This document shows, in pieces, positions 36,501-44,308 of a DNA stretch of 62,763 nucleotides (position 1 is the stretch's first letter; each line of letters starts with the position of its first letter). A program made the translations under genes and the position numbers. The notes under the pieces are model-generated. The model ran no database searches. It was not told the DNA's origin and saw only the letters and a list, made by a program, of their open reading frames with translations. This DNA comes from Pirellulaceae bacterium. Lineage in GTDB: Bacteria; Planctomycetota; Planctomycetia; Pirellulales; Pirellulaceae. Location: the NCBI GenBank assembly GCA_028280445.1, contig JANQLU010000088.1:1-62763 (forward strand), in the 5' to 3' direction.

Positions 36501-39500
36501 TCGTCCAGTCAATAACATCGTTCTCCTGGGCGTAGCGTTGTACGCCTTGGTGTTTGCGATTGCATCTGCATTTGAATCGTCGGTCAGCGTGGCGTCGGCG
36601 TTGCGTTGGTTGTTGAGTGGAATGTTTGCGATCGGTTGTTGTGGAATCTGTTGGAAATATTCCACTGATCCGAAAAGCAAATCGCAACGCTTGCTAATTC
36701 GCAACGTGTCAGCACTTGGCACTGTCTGTGTAGCGCCTCTGTTGGTGATGGCCGTGATCGTAAGTTGTTTTGCATTGCAATTGCGTCCGGCGACGGAGAC
36801 TGAAATTCAGATTTTGGTCGGTTTGGGAACGTTAGCCTTGGTTGGTCTTGGGATCTGGCTCGTTGTTTCGTTTAGCCTGGCCGGTGAAGAACAGCAATCG
36901 AATTCGGCAAAACCGTACCAGGCTTTGGCATTGGCCGTACTGCTGGGTTTGCCGATGTTTGCGTTTACCGTTTTTGTCGTCGGTCAAGGTCTTGGCAACC
37001 ATCCGATTACGGGGCCCAACGCCGACAGTATTTTCAGCCTGATGGGACGAGCGGCTAATTTTTCGATTCCTATCGTTTTCGTCGCCGTTGCGTTGTTGGG
37101 AACAGCCGTTCGAACCAAAAACGAAACGATTGGGTTTGTTGGCGGATTGATTTTGAATTTGTCTGCAACGACAGCTTATTTGCTGGTGTTGGGCAAAAGT
37201 GGGTTGTCTCGTGAAAGCTGGATTGAACTCGCACAACTCAATAGTTTAGTGTCCGGTTTGGTGGCAATCGCCTGGTGGTATCTCGTGCGACGGAGCAACG
37301 CGAATCGAACACTGAGTCATTTATGGCAAGCACAATTTTCTGTTGCGTTTGGTTTTTCCTGCCTGGCCACTTGCTCGTTAGTTGTGCTTTCCCTGCTCGA
37401 ACCAACAGGTGCCGGCAACCTGTATCAAGCGGCGGGATTCATTGGTTGGCTGTCATTGTTTGCACTCGGCGTCTGTTGTTCGGTCGTGCGAAACGAACAA
37501 CCAGCTTTGTTTGGACGCCACCTTGTACCGATGCTAATTACAACGTTTTTCGTGTTGCTGGCTTGTACGGCACCTATGGTGATCAGCGGCAGTTCCAGCC
37601 AACTATTGTTTGCGTATCTTTTGATTTCTGGACTTGTCGCAGCGGCAATGTGTCAAATTATTTGGGAGCGAAAAATTCAAAGTCGGTTCGTTTGGTCGTT
37701 TGCCAGTGCCGTGATTGTTGCTTTGTTCGCCATTCGGTTGTTAATCGACATTCCCGATGAATTGCCGCCGGTTATCACTTTGATTGCCAGTGCCGTTTTA
37801 CTGATTGCCGTTTCGCTTTTTGCCAGAAACCGATTAGCGATGTGGTTAGCGGCTGCCGCTGGTCAACTGGCGGTTGCGGTCACTTGGTGGTTTGTTTTGG
37901 GCCATACTGATCTGCTCGATTTCAGTCTCGTAATGGCGATGGCTTTAGCGCTGCCAAACATCATCTGGATCCCAATGATTCGACGATGGAATATTCGGCG
38001 TGAAAACGACTCGGAAGAATCAAAATACGTAGACTGTCCGCTACCAACGATTTCAATATTGTTGGCGCTGAGTGTGATCTCGATTATCTCGTTCAGTTGG
38101 ATTGGATTGAGTCTGGTCTTTCCCGGTATTGGTACACCCAATCACGGTCTCATGGCTTTGACGATTTTGAGTGTTGCGATTGCGTTGTATTCAAATTTCT
38201 GGCGACGACATTCCCATTGGGTTTTCATGGGTCTGTTTGTCTTGGGGCTCAACGTTGTTTCACTGTTTCTGCAAGTACTCGACGTTCGAACGGAAACGTT
38301 GACCTGGTGTTTGCCTGCAGCGTTATCCATGTTTTCGCTGATCGCGAGCTATGTGATCAGTCGCCGAGTGGCAATTTTTGACGAACTGAGTCGTTATCGA
38401 TTGCTGCCGACCGTTGAAAAAAATGAATTAACAAAAGCACCGGTTTCGTACATCGTGGCAATCTTGGCAGTCACGGCGATCGTTGTGGGCGTCGGGTTTT
38501 TTGCACAGTTTCAATCGACGAATCCTTTACTGCGAGAGCTTGCTGCACAAGCGATTTTAGTTCAAGCGGTCGCTTTGGCCATTCTGATCGAGCGCGATGC
38601 GAAATCCGCGCTGTCCGATAAATTAAAAAGCCTGTTCGATTCGATCCGAAACATTGCATTGTCGACGGCGGTCTTGGGGGCCATAGCCGCTGGATGGTCG
38701 TGGTTGCCTGCTGACCAATGGAGCATGATCAACCGTTTGGCGGTGATTGGTGCCGCCACATCCGTACTTGCCTTGGTTTACAGTTTGATACTCTATCGGA
38801 TTGTATGGTTTTCAGATTGGCAGTCCAACATTCGCAAATTTTCACCGCTGTTGTTAGTCGTTTCTGCGATGGCTGTTGTTGCAACGATTGCAGTCGAAGG
38901 GTACTACTACTGGCAAAACGACTACACGGCGATTTGGCTGGCTGCCGTCGCGACGATTGGAACGTTGGTCGTGTTGACGACGGTGAGTTTGAAGGCTGCA
39001 TTTGACGATGACTTCAACGCGTTCGGGCTCCAGGGACCGGCTCGCGAAATCTATGTTTATGCAACACAGATTTTTGCTGTGCTGTTTGTCATCCACATTC
39101 GATTGACCTGGCCGGCGCTGTTTAGCGGCTGGTTTGTTTCCGTTTGGCCTTTGTTGTTGCTGGTTGTAGCGTTTGCCATGCTCGGGATCAGTCATTGGAG
39201 TCAACGCAAAGGGTTGACCACGATTGCCAATCCGTTCAGGAACTCGGGAGTATTGGTTTCTCTGTTGCCAGCCGTCGGTTACTGGGCGCTGCCGTCTTCG
39301 ATCGACTATTCATTTACGCTGGCCATGTTGTCCATTGGCTACGGTGTTGTTGCGGTCGCGCGACGCTCGGTGATTTTTGGCGCGATGGCGGTGATAACCG
39401 GCAATATGGCGTTTTGGTTCTTGCTGCATCAACAGTCCATTGAGTTTTTGGAACACCCGCAAATTTGGTTAATTCCAGTCAGTTTGTTGGTGCTGATCGC

Positions 39501-39900
39501 CGCTCAACTTAACAAGTCACAGCTTTCTGCTCAGCAGTTGACCGGCATTCGATACGCTGCCGCAACGGCGATTTATGTTTCGTCGACCGCAGAGATTTTC
39601 ATTCATGGTGTGGGAACAGCGCCGTGGCTGCCGGTTGTCTTGGCCGCTTTGTCGATTATCGGAATCGGGGCTGGAATCGGATTTCAAGTTCGAGCGTTCC
39701 TGTGGTTCGGTTTAAATTTCCTGTTAGTCGCCATGTTTACCGTGATCTGGTATGCCGCCGTTGATTTGCAGCAAACCTGGATTTGGTATTTGTGTGGCAT
39801 CATCAGCGGCATCGTGATCATTACGATCTTTGCGATTTTTGAAAAACGGCGGAACGAGTTGTTGAAATGGTTTGGCGGTCTCAAACAATGGGAACGCTAA
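33598..39900 (+). CDS. Giant polytopic membrane protein with N-terminal zinc ribbon
   Basis: A 2100-residue protein. A membrane segment (8-32) is followed by a zinc-ribbon-like cluster with CPVC at 39-42, Cys47 and CQYC at 53-56. Residues 90-235 are a low-complexity Ala/Pro/Lys/Glu linker. From about residue 240 to the end there is an almost unbroken series of hydrophobic helices, probably around fifty, opened by NIRWGELVGGLLIVSCSIAL. No transporter or enzyme motif was recognised. The design, with a short-range repeat of helix pairs, recalls DUF2157/DUF2339-type membrane proteins. An alternative ATG at 33610 would shorten it by four residues. A hairpin follows the stop codon. Confidence 0.85.
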   Translation: MVVVMGLENFFCLVVFLTIAGFLFGLFYLVFRVGKKNTCPVCNNHLCQRTDSCQYCGWKSHQQLSEFQLQCSLKLIDRAFTQNRISKQEQTRLSSTLRRVVAGVPEPKTKAAPAKSAASTMAPSSKEILQITDEPEIITAELIQFEPSDRAKDGNKSLQRNKQDILRSVASPVPAKSPTKQQPSATKPESQKKAPPFVAVRDATAVGEQPKTTQVVETERPEPRAKNFNEFLSAFLQEKNIRWGELVGGLLIVSCSIALVISFWSTISQQPIYKFGVFTAVTASFFALGMHAHRRWRLPHTSRVVLIIAMLLVPLNFLAIASVTEASQVNLVLFLGEILTIGLFGTLSYLAAKIVVDRDALPISISVVGLSSYLLLVRRFVIDDTHPTVLVLVTLGAVALFVVSVAGFWNRRWNTDELDSDEPFSDVYRIWTGHGLASFAFCMVIGFLFFRVWNGAGEFQWLAPGLCFAAIPSLICGAYGLFVAKKRDLKNLLVPATVVLLLSSLMIVGSVVVSWTVPLALVLTTICASVVLSLTFFAKELSFEIKECMALIVGAILLVPAVIVPACVSGNLSWSVATVWEVSSQFATMQAAYSLFFCSVVGIGVIASCQQFLQWPVQRSNYCLLALLGASVLLVTYFGFGNPQQIWPVTAIYLLGVAGTLTVSISTKRLEAKWLTAILFVAAVFQTVFFYWLVDANWAVRWVWTGIIGSAGLLAIEIIDGLISGGTKRDVNSENDDDTVRLNPLFIAALGMTLATALTIMATNAAFFGWQYAMPYLVVSTIFYVMAIRSGYRAIWMTASCVLFVGVVSCAYSLQHWLPWGTENLDWFSIDNLYTQIIVTAIFGSGWFLFRRLIGRFGDRRIPGRLSVIDLNYDSEMIGRTAMIASIVGGVVLAVYSAVPGMVQELIPLDMVTQKSGLQVGTGEHLRTVANPSSFELDGIAHLPGSLWAVVCMFVAIAGAIVCQARYSRPVNNIVLLGVALYALVFAIASAFESSVSVASALRWLLSGMFAIGCCGICWKYSTDPKSKSQRLLIRNVSALGTVCVAPLLVMAVIVSCFALQLRPATETEIQILVGLGTLALVGLGIWLVVSFSLAGEEQQSNSAKPYQALALAVLLGLPMFAFTVFVVGQGLGNHPITGPNADSIFSLMGRAANFSIPIVFVAVALLGTAVRTKNETIGFVGGLILNLSATTAYLLVLGKSGLSRESWIELAQLNSLVSGLVAIAWWYLVRRSNANRTLSHLWQAQFSVAFGFSCLATCSLVVLSLLEPTGAGNLYQAAGFIGWLSLFALGVCCSVVRNEQPALFGRHLVPMLITTFFVLLACTAPMVISGSSSQLLFAYLLISGLVAAAMCQIIWERKIQSRFVWSFASAVIVALFAIRLLIDIPDELPPVITLIASAVLLIAVSLFARNRLAMWLAAAAGQLAVAVTWWFVLGHTDLLDFSLVMAMALALPNIIWIPMIRRWNIRRENDSEESKYVDCPLPTISILLALSVISIISFSWIGLSLVFPGIGTPNHGLMALTILSVAIALYSNFWRRHSHWVFMGLFVLGLNVVSLFLQVLDVRTETLTWCLPAALSMFSLIASYVISRRVAIFDELSRYRLLPTVEKNELTKAPVSYIVAILAVTAIVVGVGFFAQFQSTNPLLRELAAQAILVQAVALAILIERDAKSALSDKLKSLFDSIRNIALSTAVLGAIAAGWSWLPADQWSMINRLAVIGAATSVLALVYSLILYRIVWFSDWQSNIRKFSPLLLVVSAMAVVATIAVEGYYYWQNDYTAIWLAAVATIGTLVVLTTVSLKAAFDDDFNAFGLQGPAREIYVYATQIFAVLFVIHIRLTWPALFSGWFVSVWPLLLLVVAFAMLGISHWSQRKGLTTIANPFRNSGVLVSLLPAVGYWALPSSIDYSFTLAMLSIGYGVVAVARRSVIFGAMAVITGNMAFWFLLHQQSIEFLEHPQIWLIPVSLLVLIAAQLNKSQLSAQQLTGIRYAAATAIYVSSTAEIFIHGVGTAPWLPVVLAALSIIGIGAGIGFQVRAFLWFGLNFLLVAMFTVIWYAAVDLQQTWIWYLCGIISGIVIITIFAIFEKRRNELLKWFGGLKQWER

Positions 39901-39906
39901 AAAGAA

Positions 39907-39938
39907 TGAGCGAATGTGCAAACGTAAACGTTCGCTCA
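39907..39938. terminator. Hairpin between convergent genes
   Basis: TGAGCGAA and TTCGCTCA form an 8-bp stem with a 16-base loop, flanked by A-rich sequence on the left and T-rich sequence on the right. It sits seven bases after the giant membrane protein stop and eight bases from the uup stop, so it can serve both strands. Confidence 0.65.
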
Positions 39939-39945
39939 ACCATTT

Positions 39946-41751
39946 TTATGATGAGGCGATTTCCTCAAGTTCTTCCCACCGTGCGTATGCGGTGGCAAGG
40001 GATTCCTCGAGCGATTTCAATTCCGCTTGACGAGTTGCAATCACATTACCGTCTTGTTGAAAAAACGACGGGTCGCTCATCGCCGCGTGAATCTCTGCGA
40101 TTTGCGATTCGAGTTGGTCAATTTGTTCGGGAAGCGATTCCAGTTCCTTTTGCTCTTTGTATTTCAGCTTCCGAGGGCTTTCTGAATTGGAGCGGGCCGA
40201 CGGTCGTTTTGTCGCAGGTTTTTCTGCCGTGTTTTTGTTTTGTGCGGGAACCTGTTCAGGACGCTGTCGAACCCAATCGTCGTAGCCCCCCACGTATTCT
40301 CGAATCGAATCGTTTTCGAACACGATGGTGCTGGTCACGAGATTGTTGAGGAACTCTCGGTCGTGACTGACGGTCAGGATCGTGCCGTCGTATTCCATCA
40401 ATCGTTCTTCGAGCATTTCAAGTGTTTCTGCGTCGAGGTCGTTGGTGGGCTCGTCCAGCACGATCACGTTTGCAGGTTTTGCAAACAGCTTGGCCAACAA
40501 AATGCGGTTTCGTTCACCACCGGACAGGAATCGAATTTCTGTCCTCGCGCGTTCGGGTGTGAACAAGAAATCCTGCAAATAACCCAGCACATGTTTTTTG
40601 ACTTCACCAATTTTTACGAAATCGTATCCGTCACCGACGTTTTCCTGGACCGTTTGATGTGGATCGAGCTGTTGTCGGAGTTGATCAAAATATGCGATTT
40701 CGAGATTCGAACCATGCCGGACATTTCCCGTTTCCGGCTCCAGTTGACCGAGCAACAGTTTGAGTAGCGTTGTTTTACCAGCACCGTTGGAGCCGATGAT
40801 CCCGATTTTGTCACCGCGTAGGATGGTTGTGGAAAACTGCGAAACGATTTTTTGATCTTGATAAGAAAACGAAATATCTTTCGCCCGGATCACAAGGTTT
40901 CCGCTACGCTGTCCCGATTGGATCATCAAATTCGATGTGCCAATTTTTTCTCGACGCTGACGGCGCTCGTCACGCATTTTTTTCAGTGCGCGAACACGGC
41001 CTTCGTTGCGAGTTCGTCGAGCTTTAATACCTTGCCGAATCCAACGTTCTTCTTCGGCCAATTTTTTGTCGAACAGTGCGTTTTGTTTTTCTTCGGCGGC
41101 CAGCGCGTCATCTTTACGTTTCAAAAACGTGTCGTAATCACAAATCCAGTCAAACAGGCGTCCCCGATCGATTTCCAAAATCCGATTGGCCATCCGCCGC
41201 AAAAACATCCGGTCGTGCGTGACGAATACAATCGCACCGCCGAATTTCTGCAGGAATTTTTCGAGCCAATCGATCGCCTCGATATCCAAATGGTTGGTCG
41301 GTTCATCTAGCAGTAGCAAATCGGGATTGGAAACCAGCGCTTGAGCCAGCAACACGCGGCGTTTCATGCCGGACGATAGCGAACCGAAAGTTGCATTTGG
41401 GTCGAGTTCCATGCGGGAAATGATTTGATCAGCCGCATTTTGTTGCTGCCATTGTTCATTTTCTGACCCGTCTGGAATCCAGCCATTGGCGACGACGGCA
41501 AAAATCGTATCGTCAGTTGCATCGGGGACATCTTGCTGAAGAATCGCGACCCGTTTTCCAGAATCAACGATGATCGAGCCGGAATCGGGAATGATTTGGC
41601 CACAGATCATTCGCATCAAAGTTGTTTTGCCAGCACCGTTGCGTCCCAAAAGTCCGATTCGTTGACCAGGTTCGATCGTCGTCGAAACGGCGTCCAACAG
41701 CGGAGGCCCGCGGAACCCGATCGAAACTTCTTTTAGGGTAACAAGTGGCAT
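39946..41751 (-). CDS. uup: ABC-F family ATPase, Uup-like
   Basis: A 601-residue ABC-F protein with no membrane domain. The first ABC domain (about 1-245) has Walker A GRNGAGKTT and LDEPTNHLD. A basic linker of about 80 residues follows (KLAEEERWIRQGIKARRTR), the segment that reaches into the ribosome E site. The second ABC domain (about 285-505) has GSNGAGKTT and LDEPTNDLD. The last 55 residues are a coiled coil typical of Uup. ABC-F proteins relieve stalled or mispositioned tRNAs. It begins six bases after the thioredoxin-like gene and belongs to the same minus-strand run as ettA. Confidence 0.93.
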   Translation of the reverse strand: MPLVTLKEVSIGFRGPPLLDAVSTTIEPGQRIGLLGRNGAGKTTLMRMICGQIIPDSGSIIVDSGKRVAILQQDVPDATDDTIFAVVANGWIPDGSENEQWQQQNAADQIISRMELDPNATFGSLSSGMKRRVLLAQALVSNPDLLLLDEPTNHLDIEAIDWLEKFLQKFGGAIVFVTHDRMFLRRMANRILEIDRGRLFDWICDYDTFLKRKDDALAAEEKQNALFDKKLAEEERWIRQGIKARRTRNEGRVRALKKMRDERRQRREKIGTSNLMIQSGQRSGNLVIRAKDISFSYQDQKIVSQFSTTILRGDKIGIIGSNGAGKTTLLKLLLGQLEPETGNVRHGSNLEIAYFDQLRQQLDPHQTVQENVGDGYDFVKIGEVKKHVLGYLQDFLFTPERARTEIRFLSGGERNRILLAKLFAKPANVIVLDEPTNDLDAETLEMLEERLMEYDGTILTVSHDREFLNNLVTSTIVFENDSIREYVGGYDDWVRQRPEQVPAQNKNTAEKPATKRPSARSNSESPRKLKYKEQKELESLPEQIDQLESQIAEIHAAMSDPSFFQQDGNVIATRQAELKSLEESLATAYARWEELEEIASS

Positions 41752-41757
41752 ATCAAG

Positions 41758-42321
41758 TTAGTCGCCATGTTTTTCTCGAAGCCGCGGCGACGTTCGCAGT
41801 ATTAAATGGCAGCGCTCCAGTTCGGTTAACCAGTCGTTGATGACACCGACAAAGACTGGATCGTGATCAGCAACAATACCGGTGGAACAAGCGGCCCCAT
41901 CGATTTTGGCCGCCATGTCGCGATAGTAGGTGATAGTTCGATCACCGTATCGGCCGACGGGTTGATCGTCTTCGCTGAGGAAAACAAACTGCGGGACGCG
42001 GGTTGCTCCACAGATTTTCATTTCACTTTGCAATTCCGTATCGGCATCGCGATCAATAAAACGGAGTTGGATGAGCGGTTGAGTTTCCGCAAAAACTTGC
42101 AAGATCGGGCATTGGCGGACGCAGTCGCCGCACCAGGCCCCCGCCAAACAGAGGACTTTGATTTGTCGTTTGAACGACGCGAGAACAGATTGTTGTTCGT
42201 CCGCCAATTGAACTTTGTCAAATACGTTTTTCCATTTGGCACGATCGATTTCGCCGCCGTGAGCTGCCAGAAAATCGTCGTAAGTTAAACCTTGTGAAAA
42301 TTTCGAGCCAAAATCGATCAT
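41758..42321 (-). CDS. Thioredoxin family protein with CGDC active site
   Basis: A 187-residue cytosolic protein with a thioredoxin fold. The active site is AWCGDC (Cys64, Cys67), the variant seen in bacilliredoxin- or TrxA-like family members, with the expected cis-proline in TRVPQFVFL. Extra N- and C-terminal helices make it longer than classical thioredoxin. Its ATG overlaps the stop of the 47-residue lysine-rich gene in an ATGA arrangement, and uup follows six bases later. It may keep a partner protein reduced, but the target is unknown. Confidence 0.88.
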   Translation of the reverse strand: MIDFGSKFSQGLTYDDFLAAHGGEIDRAKWKNVFDKVQLADEQQSVLASFKRQIKVLCLAGAWCGDCVRQCPILQVFAETQPLIQLRFIDRDADTELQSEMKICGATRVPQFVFLSEDDQPVGRYGDRTITYYRDMAAKIDGAACSTGIVADHDPVFVGVINDWLTELERCHLILRTSPRLREKHGD

Positions 42322-42461
42322 TTCTTGGCTTTCTTTTTCTTCGTAGTTTTCTTTTTGGCGGTAGTCGTTTTCTTCTTGGCAGCTTTCTTTTTATTTTTGC
42401 CAAACACGCGGTCGTAATTGTCGGCGTATTGTTTGTTAGAGCCTACACGAACAATGGTCAT
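42318..42461 (-). CDS. 47-residue lysine-rich small protein
   Basis: A short gene encoding MTIVRVGSNKQYADNYDRVF followed by a tail made almost only of Lys, Ala and Thr. Support: a strong ribosome binding site GGAG seven bases before the ATG, a stop codon that overlaps the thioredoxin-like start as ATGA, and a sharp split between a folded-looking N-terminus and a KKK-type tail. The tail resembles histone H1-like or nucleic-acid-binding tails of small planctomycete proteins, so it may bind DNA, RNA or the ribosome; this is inference. It is easily missed by gene finders because of its size and composition. Confidence 0.72.
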   Translation of the reverse strand: MTIVRVGSNKQYADNYDRVFGKNKKKAAKKKTTTAKKKTTKKKKAKK

Positions 42462-42559
42462 GATGTTCTCCAATGGAGTAATACGATTAAAAATGATTGA
42501 AATTTGGTTGATGGCACACAGCCATTTAACATTGAAAATGAAAATTGTGATTTTTGGTA

Positions 42560-44239
42560 TCAGTTTTTCATGAGTTTCTTGTAGCGGAAACGCCGGACCT
42601 CATGTTCGCCGATGCCCAATCTTTCGCGGCGCTGTTGTTCGTAGGTTTGGTAATTTCCTTCGCACCAATGAACGTATCCATCGCCTTCGAACGCCAGGAT
42701 ATGTGTCGCAATCCGGTCGAGGAACCAGCGGTCGTGGCTGGTGACAACGACGCAGCCGACATAATTCAGGATGGCTTCTTCCAACGCGCGCAACGTATCG
42801 ACATCGAGGTCGTTTGTCGGTTCGTCGAGTAACAAGACGTTTGAGCCTTGACGCAACAATTTTGCAAGGTGGACGCGGTTTCGCTCTCCGCCTGACAGAT
42901 TTCCAATTTTTTTCTCCTGGTCGGAACCGCGGAAATTGAAACGATTAACGTAGGCCCGGGCGTTGAGTTTGGCATTGCCCATCGCCAGAATCTCATGGCC
43001 GCCACTGATTTCTTCGTACACCGTATTTTCATTGTTGAGTGAATCGCGCGATTGATCGACATATCCCATTTCAACGGTTTGTCCACGGTGAATCGTACCG
43101 CCATTGGGTTCTTCCTGGCCAATCATCATTCGAAAAATGGTCGTTTTACCGGCTCCATTGGGGCCAATGATGCCGACGATGCCACCAGGCGGAAGACGAA
43201 ATGAAAGGTCTTCCATCAAAACATTGTCACCAAACGCCTTGTTAACATTTTCAAACTCGATGACTAAATCGCCCAGGTTAGGGCCTTTGGGAATGTGGAT
43301 TTCGAGTTCATCGATTTTCTCGGCATCCGATTGGGCTGCAAGTTGCTCGTAGGCGCTAATTCGAGCTTTGCTTTTGGATTGGCGGGCTTTGGGAGCCATG
43401 CGAATCCAATCGAGTTCGCGTTCCAACGTTCGCTTTCGCGCGGCTGCTTGTTTTTCCTCGACGTTCAGACGCGCTTGTTTCTGTTCGAGCCAGGATGTGT
43501 AATTGCCTTCGAACGGATAACCTTCACCGCGATCGAGTTCCAAAATCCACTGGGCTGCGTTGTCCAAAAAGTAACGATCGTGAGTCACGGCAACAACCGT
43601 GCCTTCGTATTGCGTCAATGTGTGTTCGAGCCACTGGACCGAGTCGGCATCGAGGTGGTTGGTCGGTTCGTCCAACAGCAACAGGTCAGGCTTTTTCAAC
43701 AACAGCTGGCACAGCGCCACACGGCGTTTTTCACCACCCGACAATTTGGTCACGTCGGCATCGCGCGGGGGCAGATTCATGACATCCATGGCGATTTCGA
43801 TTTCGCGATCCAATTCCCAAGTGTTGGTCGCTTCGATTTGGTCCTGCAACCGGCCCATTTCGTCGTAGACTTTCTGCATCGCATCGTCGTCCAGTGGCTC
43901 GGCGCATTTGGCAGACAATTCGTTGTATTTGTCGAGCAGAGCGCGGCGGTCAGCAACTGCTTCTTCGACATTGCCCCAAACATCTTTTTCCGCATTCAAC
44001 TGCGGTTCTTGTGGTAAATAACCGCGCGTGAATCCGTCGGTCAGCCGGGCTTCGCCGTCGAACTCGGTGTCCCAACCGGCCATGATTTTCAAAAGCGTAC
44101 TTTTACCAGCACCATTGCGACCGAGGACGCCTATTTTCGCGCCTGGAAAAAACGACAGCCAAATGTCATTGAGCAAAGTGCGGTTGCCGATCTTTTTGGT
44201 CAGACCGGCCATGGAAAAAATATATTGTTGTTTGTTCAT
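42560..44239 (-). CDS. ettA: Energy-dependent translational throttle protein EttA
   Basis: A 559-residue ABC-F ATPase. EttA gates the first elongation cycle in response to the ATP/ADP ratio by binding the ribosomal E site. Domain 1 (about 5-250) has GRNGAGKST and LDEPTNHLDADSVQWLE. The P-site tRNA interaction linker (about 245-320) is rich in Arg and Lys. Domain 2 (about 325-545) has GPNGAGKTT and LDEPTNDLDVDTLRALEEA. The start MNKQQYIFSMAGLTK and overall length match EttA. It lies downstream of guaA and upstream of the lysine-rich/thioredoxin/uup run on the same strand. Confidence 0.96.
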   Translation of the reverse strand: MNKQQYIFSMAGLTKKIGNRTLLNDIWLSFFPGAKIGVLGRNGAGKSTLLKIMAGWDTEFDGEARLTDGFTRGYLPQEPQLNAEKDVWGNVEEAVADRRALLDKYNELSAKCAEPLDDDAMQKVYDEMGRLQDQIEATNTWELDREIEIAMDVMNLPPRDADVTKLSGGEKRRVALCQLLLKKPDLLLLDEPTNHLDADSVQWLEHTLTQYEGTVVAVTHDRYFLDNAAQWILELDRGEGYPFEGNYTSWLEQKQARLNVEEKQAAARKRTLERELDWIRMAPKARQSKSKARISAYEQLAAQSDAEKIDELEIHIPKGPNLGDLVIEFENVNKAFGDNVLMEDLSFRLPPGGIVGIIGPNGAGKTTIFRMMIGQEEPNGGTIHRGQTVEMGYVDQSRDSLNNENTVYEEISGGHEILAMGNAKLNARAYVNRFNFRGSDQEKKIGNLSGGERNRVHLAKLLRQGSNVLLLDEPTNDLDVDTLRALEEAILNYVGCVVVTSHDRWFLDRIATHILAFEGDGYVHWCEGNYQTYEQQRRERLGIGEHEVRRFRYKKLMKN

Positions 44240-44308
44240 GTTCGAAACGAGTGCGATTTGTTGAAACTGGATAGAACCGGCCGTCGAAACCGGAATTGAA
44301 ATTCAGGA

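Noticed and set aside
43295..44017. Long plus-strand open frame of about 240 residues
   Set aside because: It lies antisense inside ettA, has no ribosome binding site or recognisable domain, and the ettA reading is fully supported.
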